From: Pseudomonas sp. R4-35-07
GTDB taxonomy: Bacteria; Pseudomonadota; Gammaproteobacteria; Pseudomonadales; Pseudomonadaceae
Assembly (NCBI RefSeq): GCF_003852235.1
Contig: NZ_CP027732.1
Location: 930,001-994,000 of the forward strand
Direction of reading: 5' to 3'
Length of the DNA stretch: 64,000 nucleotides
Part shown: positions 37,954-47,113 of the stretch, piece by piece
How the letters are laid out: each line of letters begins with the position of its first letter
How positions within the stretch are numbered: position 1 is the first letter of the stretch
Translations under genes and position numbers: made by a program
The notes under the pieces: generated by a model
The model's database searches: none
What the model was told of the DNA's origin: nothing
The model's input: the letters and a program-made list of their open reading frames with translations, nothing else

Positions 37954-39555
37954 TTACTTATCTAGACTCACGCCATAGAACGGTGTCAGCCCAAAGGGGC
38001 TGATCTTGAAATCGCGAACTTCCTTGCGCAGCGGCTGGAAAACCGTCGAGTTCGCAATAGGCGTTATAGGTACTTGTTCCTTAAGAATTTGTTGAGCCTG
38101 CTGATACCACTTGATGCGCTGGTCGCGGTCGTTGCTGACCTTGGCCTGCTGCACCAGCTTGTCATAGGCCGGGTTACACCATTTGGCGTAATTGCTGCCC
38201 TTGACCGCGGCACAACTGTAGAGCACGCCGAGCCAGTTATCCGGGTCGCCGTTATCGCCGGTCCAGCCGTAGATCATGGCGTCATGCTCACCATTTTTGG
38301 CGCGCTTGATGTATTCGCCCCACTCATAGCTGACGATGTTGGCCTTGATGCCGACCTTGGCCCAATCCTGCTGGATCATTTGTGCCGACATGCGCGCGTT
38401 CGGGTTGGAGGCGCGTTGCACGGTCATTGCCCACAGGTTGATGGTGGTACCTGGTGCAACCCCTGCTTCTTTTAGTAGCGCCCGGGCCTTGGCCGGGTCG
38501 TAGGGGGCGTCCTTGATCGTCGGGTCATAAGACCATTGCGCGGGAGGGAGAGCGTTCTGCGCCAATTGTCCGGCGCTTTGGTAAACGGCCTTGATGATGG
38601 CCGGTTTGTCGATGGCCATATCCAGCGCCTGGCGCACCTTGAGTTGGTCCAGCGGCGGGTGGGTGACGTTGTACGCCAGGAAACCCAAATTGAAGCCGGC
38701 CTGCTGCTGCACGCGCAGGTTTGGGTCCTGCTTGATCACCTCGATGTCGGACGGGCGCGGGTAGCCGCTGACCTGGCATTCACCCGCCTTGAGTTTCTGC
38801 ACGCGCGCAGCGGCGTCAGGGGTGATGGCGAATACCAGGTTGTCGAGCTTCACGTCCTCGGGTTTCCAGTACTGCTTATTGGCAACGTAGCGGATCTGCG
38901 AGTCTTTCTGATAGCGCTTGAACACGAACGGGCCGGTGCCGACCGGTTTCTGATTGATGTCCTCGGCCTTGCCCTGCTTCAAGAGCTGGGCGGCATATTC
39001 CGCCGATTGCACCGAAGCGAAACTCATCGCCAGGTTCTGTACGAACGATGCATCAACGTTGTTCAGGTTGAAGCGCACGGTGTGTTCGTCGAGTTTGTCG
39101 AGGCTCTTGATCGTGGTGTTCAGGCCCATGTCGGTGAAGTAGGGCGACTCGGAGGGGTAGGCCTTGCGAAACGGGCTCTCGGCATCCAGCAGGCGGTTGA
39201 AGGTAAACACCACGTCATCGGCGTTGAAGTCGCGGGTGGGGGTGAAGAAATCGGTGGTGTGGAACTTGACGCCGTCGCGCAGGTGGAAGGTATAGGTGAG
39301 ACCGTCTTCGGAGACCTCCCAACGGGTGGCGAGGCCGGGCTCGACTTCGGTACCGCCGCGCTTGAACTGGGTAAGGCGGTTGAATACGGTTTCGGCGGAG
39401 GCGTCGAACTCGGTGCCGCTGGTGTATTGGCTCGGGTCGAAGCCGGCGGGGCTGGCTTCCGAGCAGTAGACCAGGGTGGTAGAGGCGTGTGCCAGCGGCA
39501 TAACGGCCAGGAGGCCTGCGGCAAGGAGGAGCGGTTTGAAGGCGATTCTTTCCAT
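37954..39555 (-). CDS. Dipeptide-binding protein (DppA1-like)
   Basis: 533 residues. ATG 39555 is preferred over the upstream ATG because AGGGGT lies at good distance and the signal peptide (MERIAFKPLLLAAGLLAVMP then LAHA) then starts the protein. Mature start TLVYCSEASPAGFDPSQYTS, late motif GWTGDNGDPDNWLGVLYSCA. First of the binding-protein series, at the 5' end of the dpp region. Confidence 0.9.
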   Translation of the reverse strand: MERIAFKPLLLAAGLLAVMPLAHASTTLVYCSEASPAGFDPSQYTSGTEFDASAETVFNRLTQFKRGGTEVEPGLATRWEVSEDGLTYTFHLRDGVKFHTTDFFTPTRDFNADDVVFTFNRLLDAESPFRKAYPSESPYFTDMGLNTTIKSLDKLDEHTVRFNLNNVDASFVQNLAMSFASVQSAEYAAQLLKQGKAEDINQKPVGTGPFVFKRYQKDSQIRYVANKQYWKPEDVKLDNLVFAITPDAAARVQKLKAGECQVSGYPRPSDIEVIKQDPNLRVQQQAGFNLGFLAYNVTHPPLDQLKVRQALDMAIDKPAIIKAVYQSAGQLAQNALPPAQWSYDPTIKDAPYDPAKARALLKEAGVAPGTTINLWAMTVQRASNPNARMSAQMIQQDWAKVGIKANIVSYEWGEYIKRAKNGEHDAMIYGWTGDNGDPDNWLGVLYSCAAVKGSNYAKWCNPAYDKLVQQAKVSNDRDQRIKWYQQAQQILKEQVPITPIANSTVFQPLRKEVRDFKISPFGLTPFYGVSLDK

Positions 39556-39596
39556 GGAGACCCCTGAAATGGCAGCCCTATAAAAGCTGCGCAAAC

Positions 39597-39628
39597 GAAA
39601 ACGGCGGTCACCGAGGTTACCGCCGTTC
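39597..39628 (-). terminator. Terminator after the SIMPL-domain gene
   Basis: Stem AACGGCGGT-AACCTCGGTG-ACCGCCGTT followed on the minus strand by TTTCGTTT, 20 bases beyond the stop. It separates this gene from the dpp region. Confidence 0.7.
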
Positions 39629-39647
39629 AGGTGTGTCAGGTAGGGGG

Positions 39648-40361
39648 TTACTGCATTTGCACTTCAATCACGCCGTCGGCACTCATGTTGACCTGACTGG
39701 TGCCGGCCTCCACTTCAGGCGTTGGCGCCGAATCCACCATGGCCGCTTTCATCATCATCCCGCCGCGCGCATACGGCTGTGGATAACCATTGGTGTTGAA
39801 GTTCAGGTTGACGATCTTGTAACCCTTGCCGCCCAGCGCATCGGTGGCCAGTTGCGCGCGGGCCTTGAACGCGGCAACCGCGTCTTTGAGCAGCGCGTCT
39901 TCGCTGGCCTTGCGCGTGCTGTCAGCGATGGCGAAGTCCATGTTGTCCATTTTCAGGGTGTTCAACAGCTCGCCGGTGAGTTTGGACAGCGCCGGGAAGT
40001 CCGCGCTTTCCAGGCGCAGTTCGGCGCGTTCGCGCCAGCCGGTGATTTTCTGATTCTTGCTGTCGTAGATCGGATAGCTGTTGCGGCTGCCTTGGCGCAG
40101 GGTCACGGCCTTGACTTCACGAGCCTGGCCCAACGCCTGGTTCATGGTGGTGGTGATTTCAGCGGCAAGCTTGGCCGGGTCGGCGTTTTGCGCTTCGGTG
40201 TAAAGAGTGACGATCATCTTGTCGCGCGCCACTTCCTGGCTGACTTCGGCGCGCAGGGAGATCTGGTTGTAATGCAGTTCATCGGCGGCCATGGCCGGCA
40301 GGCTGGCCAGGGCGCTGGCGCCGAGGGTGAGAACCGCTGCACTGCGAGTGAAACGAGACAT
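39648..40361 (-). CDS. SIMPL/DUF541 periplasmic protein
   Basis: 237 residues. Signal peptide (MSRFTRSAAVLTLGASALAS then LPAMA) followed by a DUF541 domain: LRAEVSQEVARDKMIVTLYT, a conserved ALGQAREVKAVTLRQGSRN region and a C-terminal IEVQMQ strand. Members are linked to oxidative stress defence in E. coli (YggE) but have no known enzyme activity. It stands between dpp and roxSR, the same place as PA4495. Confidence 0.88.
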   Translation of the reverse strand: MSRFTRSAAVLTLGASALASLPAMAADELHYNQISLRAEVSQEVARDKMIVTLYTEAQNADPAKLAAEITTTMNQALGQAREVKAVTLRQGSRNSYPIYDSKNQKITGWRERAELRLESADFPALSKLTGELLNTLKMDNMDFAIADSTRKASEDALLKDAVAAFKARAQLATDALGGKGYKIVNLNFNTNGYPQPYARGGMMMKAAMVDSAPTPEVEAGTSQVNMSADGVIEVQMQ

Positions 40362-40442
40362 GAAAGCTCCTTGGGATTGTCGTGTTCGGTATGACTGTAG
40401 ACGGTGGCATCGGGTTCTTCGGGTTTATGAATTAGAAAAAAG

Positions 40443-40512
40443 TTTCAAGCTACAAGCTACAAGTGAAAGCGAGGCTGACTTGCAGCTTTCAACTTGTGGC
40501 TTATAGCTACAG
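40443..40512. repeat. Imperfect inverted repeat (AAGCTACAAG type)
   Basis: AAGCTACAAGCTACAAGTGAAAGC on the left and GCTTTCAACTTGTGGCTTATAGC on the right can form a long stem over a short loop (cgaggctgacttgca). This resembles a common dispersed Pseudomonas intergenic repeat. It lies between the divergent SIMPL and roxS genes. Confidence 0.6.
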
Positions 40513-40606
40513 CGCCCACTGCGTCAAAGAGCCACACACCGAATGCCGAGGCGCTGCTTCGTTTATACTCGTGCCGATCCGCCTGCAGCGCTCATCGGGA
40601 GAGCTC

Positions 40607-41869
40607 ATGCTCGCCGCCGTAAAACTGACTTCCGCCACCCGCCAGAACCTCTGGCGCCTGACGTTCATTCGCACCCTGGTCTTGGCCGCACAGGCAGGTT
40701 CCGTCGGGCTCGCCTATTGGTTCGACCTGTTGCCGCTGCCCTGGCTGCAACTGGCGGTGACTCTCGGCTTCTCCAGCGTGTTGTGTGCGTTTACCGCGAT
40801 TCGGTTGCGCACCACGTGGCCGGTCACCGAATTGGAATATGCCCTGCAATTGGCGTGCGACCTGTTTATCCACAGTGTGTTGCTGTATTTCTCCGGCGGT
40901 TCCACCAACCCATTCGTTTCTTATTACCTGGTGCCACTGACCATTGCCGCCGTGACGTTGCCGTGGCGCTATTCGGTGGTGCTGTCGGGCATTGCGCTAA
41001 CGTTGTATACCTTGCTGCTGGCGCAGTTCTATCCTCTGCAGACGTTTCCCATCGCCCGGGAAAACCTGCAGATCTACGGGATGTGGCTGAGCTTTGCGCT
41101 GTCCGCCGCAGTGATCACGTTTTTTGCCGCGCGCATGGCCGAAGAGTTGCGCCGCCAGGAAGAACTGCGCGCAATTCGCCGTGAAGAAGGCCTGCGCGAC
41201 CAGCAATTGCTGGCCGTCGCCACGCAGGCCGCAGGCGCCGCCCACGAGTTGGGCACGCCGCTGGCGACCATGAGCGTGCTGCTCAAGGAGATGACCCAGG
41301 ACCATCACGACCCGGCGTTGCAGGATGACCTCAGCGTGCTGCAGGAACAGGTCAAGCAGTGCAAATTGACCCTGCAGCAACTGGTACGCGCCGCCGAAGC
41401 CAATCGACGCCTGGCGGTTGAAATGCAGGATGTCACCCAGTGGCTCGACGAAGCGCTGAACCGTTGGCACCTGATGCGTCCCGAAGCCAGTTACCGGTTC
41501 AGCCTGTTGGGCCAGGGCAGCGTACCGCGCATGGCGCCGCCGCCTGATCTCACCCAGGCGTTGCTCAACCTGCTGAACAATGCGGCCGACGCCTGCCCCG
41601 AGGGCTTGGGCGTGCAGTTGGACTGGGACGCGGAAAACGTCACCATCAGCATTCGTGACCACGGCGCGGGCGTGCCGCTGGCCATTGCCGAGCAGATCGG
41701 CAAACCGTTCTTTACCACCAAGGGCAAAGGCTTCGGCCTCGGCCTGTTTTTGAGCAAGGCCAGCGTGACCCGCGCGGGCGGCTCAGTGAAGCTCTATAGT
41801 CATGAGGAAGGTGGCACGCTCACCGAGCTGCGCCTGCCCCGTGTCGCACGAGGAGATATCGATGAGTGA
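40607..41869 (+). CDS. roxS: Redox sensor histidine kinase RoxS (RegB/PrrB family)
   Basis: 420 residues. Six N-terminal helices (for instance LVLAAQAGSVGLAYWFDLLP, and YSVVLSGIALTLYTLLLAQF), then the RegB-family H box AAGAAHELGTPLATMSVL with the phosphorylated His (about residue 211), N box LLNLLNNAADACPEG, and G boxes RDHGAGVP and KGKGFGLGLF. Controls terminal oxidases and cyanide-insensitive respiration in Pseudomonas. ATG 40607 with GGGAG nearby gives the family N-terminus; the longer frame upstream runs through the repeat. Overlaps roxR. Confidence 0.92.
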   Translation: MLAAVKLTSATRQNLWRLTFIRTLVLAAQAGSVGLAYWFDLLPLPWLQLAVTLGFSSVLCAFTAIRLRTTWPVTELEYALQLACDLFIHSVLLYFSGGSTNPFVSYYLVPLTIAAVTLPWRYSVVLSGIALTLYTLLLAQFYPLQTFPIARENLQIYGMWLSFALSAAVITFFAARMAEELRRQEELRAIRREEGLRDQQLLAVATQAAGAAHELGTPLATMSVLLKEMTQDHHDPALQDDLSVLQEQVKQCKLTLQQLVRAAEANRRLAVEMQDVTQWLDEALNRWHLMRPEASYRFSLLGQGSVPRMAPPPDLTQALLNLLNNAADACPEGLGVQLDWDAENVTISIRDHGAGVPLAIAEQIGKPFFTTKGKGFGLGLFLSKASVTRAGGSVKLYSHEEGGTLTELRLPRVARGDIDE

Positions 41870-42422
41870 CGAGATCCAAGTCGAAGGCGAAGAACTGCCG
41901 CATCTGTTGCTGGTAGATGATGACGCCACCTTTACCCGCGTGATGGCCCGCGCCATGAGCCGTCGCGGTTTTCGCGTCAGCACTGCGGGCTCAGCCGAAG
42001 AGGGCCTGGCCATCGCCCAGTCCGACCTGCCGGACTACGCCGCGCTCGACCTGAAAATGGACGGCGACTCGGGCCTGGTGCTGTTGCCCAAGCTGCTCGA
42101 GCTCGACCCGGAAATGCGCGTGGTGATCCTCACCGGTTATTCCAGCATCGCCACCGCCGTCGAAGCGATCAAGCGTGGCGCGTGCAATTACCTGTGCAAG
42201 CCGGCGGATGCCGATGACGTGCTCGCCGCGCTGCTTTCCGAGCACGCCGACCTCGACACCCTAGTGCCGGAAAACCCCATGTCGGTCGACCGCCTGCAGT
42301 GGGAGCACATCCAGCGCGTACTGACCGAGCACGAAGGCAACATCTCCGCCACTGCTCGCGCCTTGGGCATGCACCGGCGCACGTTGCAGCGCAAATTGCA
42401 GAAGCGCCCGGTACGGCGCTGA
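41862..42422 (+). CDS. roxR: Redox response regulator RoxR (RegA/PrrA family)
   Basis: 186 residues: receiver domain (LLVDDDATFTRVMARAMSRR, phospho-acceptor Asp in YAALDLKMDGDSG about residue 64, Lys in YLCKPADADD) and a Fis-type C-terminal helix-turn-helix (HEGNISATARALGMHRRTLQ). The start at 41862 overlaps the roxS stop by 8 bases, so the pair is translationally coupled, as PA4494-PA4493 in P. aeruginosa. Confidence 0.93.
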   Translation: MSDEIQVEGEELPHLLLVDDDATFTRVMARAMSRRGFRVSTAGSAEEGLAIAQSDLPDYAALDLKMDGDSGLVLLPKLLELDPEMRVVILTGYSSIATAVEAIKRGACNYLCKPADADDVLAALLSEHADLDTLVPENPMSVDRLQWEHIQRVLTEHEGNISATARALGMHRRTLQRKLQKRPVRR

Positions 42423-42521
42423 ACGAAGACTGAACAATCTGCCTCAGGCTGCACGGAGCCGTGAACCGATCGCCTATGATCGGTTCAAACGCCTGTCATG
42501 ATTTCCTACCGAGCCTGAACG

Positions 42522-44246
42522 ATGAATCAGAACGCTGAATACTCCGCGGTCAATGATGCGGTGCGTGGGCAATTCTTCCGCCGAACCTGGGCGATGATCA
42601 CGCCGTATTGGCGCAGTGAAGAGAAGGGCCGGGCCTGGTTGCTGCTGGCTGCCGTGATTGGTTTGTCGCTGTTCAGCGTGGCGATCTCGGTGTGGATCAA
42701 CCACTGGTACAAGGATTTCTACAACGCCCTGGAAAAGAAGGACACGGCCGCCTTCTGGCAATTGATCGGTTACTTCGGCGGCATCGCGGCCGTGGCGATC
42801 CTCGGCGCGGTGTATCGCTTGTACCTGACCCAGATGCTCACCATTCGCTGGCGTGCCTGGCTGACCGAAAAGCACTTCGCGCGCTGGCTTGCCCACAAGA
42901 ACTACTACCAGCTGGAGCAGGGCGGCTACACCGACAACCCGGACCAGCGGATTTCCGAAGACCTCAATACCTTTACCACCAGCACCTTGAGCCTGGGCCT
43001 GGGACTGCTGCGCAACGTGGTCAGCCTAGTGTCGTTCTCGATCATCCTGTGGGGCGTGTCGGGCAGCATCGAAGTGTTCGGCATCACCATTCCCGGCTAC
43101 ATGTTCTGGTGTGCGCTGCTGTATGCCGCCGTGGGCAGTTGGCTGACGCACCTGATCGGGCGACGCTTGATCGGCTTGAACAACCAGCAACAGCGCTTCG
43201 AAGCGGACCTGCGTTTCTCCATGGTGCGGGTGCGTGAAAATGCTGAAAGCATCGCCCTCTACAACGGCGAGCCGAATGAAAAGCAGCGCCTGAGCTCGCG
43301 CTTCGGCAAGGTCTGGCACAACTTCTGGGACATCATGAAAGTGTCCAAGCGCCTGACCTTTTTCACCGCCGGCTACAGCCAGATAGCGATTATCTTCCCG
43401 TTTATCGTCGCCGCGCCGCGCTACTTCACCGGCAAGATCGAACTGGGCGAGCTGATGCAAATCAACTCGGCGTTTGGCAATGTGCAGGAAAACTTCAGTT
43501 GGTTCATCAACGCCTACTCGGAACTGGCGGCGTGGCGTGCCACCAGCGACCGTCTGCTGAGTTTCCAGCAGGCCATGAGCGACAACGAGGAGCGTGCCCC
43601 GGCCATCGATGTGCGCCCTGAAGGCGAACACCTGGTGATCAAGGATCTGGGCATGGACCTGGCCGATGGTCGTCACTTGCTCACCGACGCCGACATGACC
43701 GTGGAGCCGGGTCAGCGCGTGATGCTCAGCGGGCGTTCCGGCAGTGGTAAAAGTACGCTGCTGCGCGCAATGGGCCATTTGTGGCCGGCAGGGCATGGCA
43801 GCATTCGCCTGCCGGCGACGCGTTATCTGTTTCTGCCGCAGAAGCCTTATTTACCGATTGGCACGTTGAAGGCCGTGTTGAGTTATCCACAAGAGGACAG
43901 CGCTTACCCTGCGCAACGTTATGCACAGGTACTGGAAACCTGCCGCCTGCCGCATCTGGTCAGCCGTCTGGATGAAGCCAACCACTGGCAGCGCATGCTC
44001 TCGCCCGGCGAGCAGCAGCGCCTGGCCTTCGCCCGCGCCTTGTTGTTCGCGCCGCAATGGCTGTACATGGACGAAGCCACCTCGGCCATGGATGAAGAGG
44101 ATGAAGCGACGCTGTATCAGGCGTTGATCAATGAACTGCCGGGGCTGAGCATCGTCAGCGTCGGTCATCGCAGCAGCCTCAAGCGCTTCCATGGACGGCA
44201 TGTGCGCATCGAGGGTGGGCGGTTGCAGGAACAGACAGTGTCCTGA
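42522..44246 (+). CDS. SbmA/BacA-like ABC transporter, fused permease-ATPase
   Basis: 574 residues. The N-terminal ABC_membrane_2 domain (WLLLAAVIGLSLFSVAISVW, FYNALEKKDTAAFW, then DNPDQRISEDLNTFT) is typical of the YddA/SbmA group; the C-terminal ATPase has Walker A LSGRSGSGKST (about residue 408), signature LSPGEQQRLAFARA and Walker B WLYMDEATSAMD. Family members move peptides, cobalamin or long-chain acyl compounds; the substrate here is not predictable. It follows roxR by 99 bases. Confidence 0.88.
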   Translation: MNQNAEYSAVNDAVRGQFFRRTWAMITPYWRSEEKGRAWLLLAAVIGLSLFSVAISVWINHWYKDFYNALEKKDTAAFWQLIGYFGGIAAVAILGAVYRLYLTQMLTIRWRAWLTEKHFARWLAHKNYYQLEQGGYTDNPDQRISEDLNTFTTSTLSLGLGLLRNVVSLVSFSIILWGVSGSIEVFGITIPGYMFWCALLYAAVGSWLTHLIGRRLIGLNNQQQRFEADLRFSMVRVRENAESIALYNGEPNEKQRLSSRFGKVWHNFWDIMKVSKRLTFFTAGYSQIAIIFPFIVAAPRYFTGKIELGELMQINSAFGNVQENFSWFINAYSELAAWRATSDRLLSFQQAMSDNEERAPAIDVRPEGEHLVIKDLGMDLADGRHLLTDADMTVEPGQRVMLSGRSGSGKSTLLRAMGHLWPAGHGSIRLPATRYLFLPQKPYLPIGTLKAVLSYPQEDSAYPAQRYAQVLETCRLPHLVSRLDEANHWQRMLSPGEQQRLAFARALLFAPQWLYMDEATSAMDEEDEATLYQALINELPGLSIVSVGHRSSLKRFHGRHVRIEGGRLQEQTVS

Positions 44247-44260
44247 GGCGGGGCTCGGTC

Positions 44261-44354
44261 AATGTGGGAGGGGGCTTGCCCCCGATGGCGGTGGACCAGT
44301 TGATACCTGTGCTGGCTGACACACTGCTATCGGGGGCAAGCCCCCTCCCACATT
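44261..44354. repeat. REPIN-type inverted repeat (GTGGGAGGGGGCTTGC family)
   Basis: Same element as at 7161 and 48226: TGTGGGAGGGGGCTTGCCCC, GATGGCGGTGG, spacer, then inverted ACACTGCTATCGGGGGCAAG and CCCCCTCCCACA. Lies 15 bases after the ABC transporter stop. Confidence 0.88.
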
Positions 44355-44383
44355 GGATCTTCACTGAGCAACAGAAACGGCCC

Positions 44384-44423
44384 AATAAAAAAGCCCGGCT
44401 GATCATCGATCAGCCGGGCTTTG
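44384..44423 (-). terminator. Terminator of the yhcB/zapG-like gene
   Basis: Stem AAGCCCGGCTGATC/GATCAGCCGGGCTT followed on the minus strand by TTTTTTATT. Confidence 0.85.
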
Positions 44424-44440
44424 TGTTGCTGGAAGCTAAC

Positions 44441-44878
44441 TTACTTCTTCAAGCCGTAATGCTCATCCAGCATGCCTGGGGCGTCCGGCGTTTTTGGCGC
44501 GTAGTCCCGTGGCGGTTCCTGGTTTTCCCGAGGCGGGGTCAGGCGTTCCCGTGGGGTCTGCGGTGCATCGGAATGCAACGCGGCCAGCAGGCGCTGGCGG
44601 GTGATGTCGTCGAGGGCCAGGCGGTTAGCGCCATCGGCGAGATGATCCTGTACTTCCTGGTAGCTCTGGGTGAGCTTCTTGACCAGGGTCGCGGTGCTGT
44701 TGAAGTGGGTAACAACCTCGTTCTGATAACTGTCAAAACGTTCCTGAATGTCATCCAGCTGACGCTGCGTGCGGTTAGGCGCGGCATTCGGCAGCAGGCG
44801 AGCAACCAGGAATCCAATGGCGACACCGGCAACCAGGGCAAGAGTCGGCAACAACCAAACTAAGAGCGAGTGTTCCAC
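44441..44878 (-). CDS. zapG: YhcB/ZapG (DUF1043) inner-membrane protein
   Basis: 145 residues. One N-terminal helix (SLLVWLLPTLALVAGVAIGF) then a coiled-coil (RTQRQLDDIQERFDSYQNEV, TLVKKLTQSYQEVQDHLADG) and a Pro-rich tail. This is the normal architecture of YhcB, which links cell-wall synthesis and division in E. coli. Standalone gene, convergent with the ABC exporter. Confidence 0.85.
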   Translation of the reverse strand: MEHSLLVWLLPTLALVAGVAIGFLVARLLPNAAPNRTQRQLDDIQERFDSYQNEVVTHFNSTATLVKKLTQSYQEVQDHLADGANRLALDDITRQRLLAALHSDAPQTPRERLTPPRENQEPPRDYAPKTPDAPGMLDEHYGLKK

Positions 44879-45024
44879 GAGTCCTTCCTCTATAAACGGC
44901 TTTGCTTTACGTTAACGGCTCAAACCTGCGCTGTATACCGCGATTAAGCTCGCAATGATGCCATGCACAGACTTTTAGCTAGACGAGTCGACCCCTTGAG
45001 AGGTCACGGAGTTCATCCTTGCTC

Positions 45025-45654
45025 ATGCGTGAAACCCCCGTTTTGATCGATGGCCCGGTGGGTCAATTGGAAGCCCTGTACCTGGATCACCCCGCCCCAC
45101 GCGGTCTGGCGCTGATCTGCCACCCTAACCCGGTGCAGGGCGGGACCATGCTCAATAAAGTTGTCTCGACCCTGCAACGCACCGCCCGCGACGCCGGCTT
45201 GATTACGTTGCGTTTCAATTATCGTGGCGTCGGCGCGAGTGCCGGTAGCCACGACATGGCCAGCGGCGAAGTTGACGATGCCGAAGCGGCCGCCACGTGG
45301 CTGCGGGAAAAACACCCCGATCTGCCGCTCACCCTGCTGGGCTTTTCCTTCGGTGGCTATGTGGCCGCCAGCCTCGGCGGGCGCCTGGAAGCCAAGGGCG
45401 AGAAGCTGGCGCACCTGTTCATGGTGGCTGCCGCAGTGATGCGCCTGCGTGACACGGATGTGCTGCCACATGATTGCCCGTTGACGCTAATCCAGCCGGA
45501 AACCGACGAAGTGGTCGACCCGCAAGTCGTCTACGACTGGTCTGGCGCCCTGAAACGCCCCCATGAGCTGCTGAAAGTGGCAGAATGCGGACACTTTTTT
45601 CACGGCAAGCTCACCGATCTGAAGGATCTGGTGCTGCCGCGCCTCTCGAATTGA
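45025..45654 (+). CDS. Alpha/beta hydrolase (DUF/KTN-type small esterase)
   Basis: 209 residues. LALICHPNPVQGGTM near the N-terminus, nucleophile elbow LGFSFGGYVAA (Ser about 113), acid and base in QPETDEVVD and AECGHFFHGKL. Close to conserved dienelactone-hydrolase-like proteins encoded beside trpS in Pseudomonas. A TTG at 45019 has a better-spaced GGAG (7 bases) than the ATG at 45025, so the true start may be two codons earlier. Confidence 0.85.
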   Translation: MRETPVLIDGPVGQLEALYLDHPAPRGLALICHPNPVQGGTMLNKVVSTLQRTARDAGLITLRFNYRGVGASAGSHDMASGEVDDAEAAATWLREKHPDLPLTLLGFSFGGYVAASLGGRLEAKGEKLAHLFMVAAAVMRLRDTDVLPHDCPLTLIQPETDEVVDPQVVYDWSGALKRPHELLKVAECGHFFHGKLTDLKDLVLPRLSN

Positions 45655-45678
45655 TAGCAGTCTGATAAGCGATTACCC

Positions 45679-47034
45679 ATGACGACGCGTACCCGTATCC
45701 TCACCGGCATCACCACCACCGGCACGCCGCACCTGGGCAACTACGCCGGTGCGATCCGCCCGGCGATCCTTGCCAGCCAGGACGCCAATGCCGATTCCTT
45801 CTACTTCCTGGCCGACTACCACGCCCTGATCAAATGCGATGACCCGCAGCGCATCCAGCGCTCGCGTATGGAAATCGCCGCGACCTGGCTGGCCGGTGGC
45901 CTGGATGTGAACCGGGTGACGTTCTATCGCCAGTCCGACATCCCCGAGATTCCCGAGCTGACCTGGTTGCTGACCTGCGTGGCCGCCAAGGGCCTGCTCA
46001 ACCGCGCCCATGCCTACAAGGCCTCGGTGGACAAGAACGTCGAGAGCGGCGAAGACCCGGATGCGGGCATCACCATGGGTCTGTACAGCTACCCGGTGCT
46101 GATGGCCGCGGACATCCTGATGTTCAACGCGCACAAGGTGCCGGTGGGCCGTGACCAGATCCAGCACGTGGAAATGGCCCGTGATATCGGCCAGCGTTTC
46201 AACCACCTGTTCGGCAACGGTAAAGAATTCTTCACCATGCCCGAGGCGTTGATCGAAGAAAGCGTTGCCACCTTGCCGGGCCTGGATGGCCGCAAGATGT
46301 CCAAGAGCTATGACAACACCATCCCGTTGTTCACCAGCGCCAAGGACATGAAGGAGGCAATCTCGCGGATCGTCACCGACTCGCGCGCGCCCGGCGAGGC
46401 GAAGGACCCGGACACGTCCCACCTGTTCACGCTGTACCAGGCATTTGCGAGCAAGGCTCAGGAGCAAGAGCTGCGCAGTGATCTGTTGCAAGGCCTGGGC
46501 TGGGGTGAGGCGAAGAATCGTCTGTTCCAGTTGCTGGACGGTCAATTGGGTGAAGCGCGCGAGCGTTACCACCAACTGATGTCGCGCCCGTCAGACATGG
46601 AAGATCTGCTGCTGGTCGGCGCCAAGAAGGCCCGTGCCGTGGCGGCACCATTCCTCGCCGAACTGCGCGAAGCGGTGGGCTTGCGTTCGTTCGTCAACCA
46701 GGCTGCGGCGCCGGTTGCCACCAAGAAAAAGCCGGCGAAGGCCGCGCGCTTCGTAAGCTTTCGTGAAGACGACGGCAGCTTCCGCTTCCGCCTGTTGGCC
46801 GCCGACGGCGAGCAACTGCTGCTGTCGCGCACCTTCGCCGACGGCAAGGCGGCGGGCGCGGTGACCAAGCAATTGCAAAGCGGCGGTACCTTGGACATAC
46901 GCACCCAAGCCCTGGGCTTCAGCGTATGGCTGGGCGACGCGGCCGTGGCCGACAGCGCCGAGTTCGCCGACAGCGCGTCCCGTGACGCCGCCATCGCCGC
47001 CTTGCGCGTCGCGCTGACCCCCTCCGAGGATTAA
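45679..47034 (+). CDS. trpS: Tryptophanyl-tRNA synthetase, long Pseudomonas form
   Basis: 451 residues against about 334 in E. coli. Class I motifs: TGTPHLGNYAG (HIGH-like) and GRKMSKSYDNT (KMSKS). The core ends near residue 335; the extra C-terminal ~110 residues (from KKKPAKAARFVSFREDDGSF) form a lysine-rich linker and a small domain, a known feature of pseudomonad TrpRS whose role is unclear. Followed by zapE as in P. aeruginosa PA4439-PA4438. Confidence 0.95.
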   Translation: MTTRTRILTGITTTGTPHLGNYAGAIRPAILASQDANADSFYFLADYHALIKCDDPQRIQRSRMEIAATWLAGGLDVNRVTFYRQSDIPEIPELTWLLTCVAAKGLLNRAHAYKASVDKNVESGEDPDAGITMGLYSYPVLMAADILMFNAHKVPVGRDQIQHVEMARDIGQRFNHLFGNGKEFFTMPEALIEESVATLPGLDGRKMSKSYDNTIPLFTSAKDMKEAISRIVTDSRAPGEAKDPDTSHLFTLYQAFASKAQEQELRSDLLQGLGWGEAKNRLFQLLDGQLGEARERYHQLMSRPSDMEDLLLVGAKKARAVAAPFLAELREAVGLRSFVNQAAAPVATKKKPAKAARFVSFREDDGSFRFRLLAADGEQLLLSRTFADGKAAGAVTKQLQSGGTLDIRTQALGFSVWLGDAAVADSAEFADSASRDAAIAALRVALTPSED

Positions 47035-47113
47035 CCCGACCAAGGGTTGATTGCCATTATCCAGGGCCGTCGTTACAGTGACGGCCCGTTTTTGTTGCCT
47101 TGCTAACGAAATT

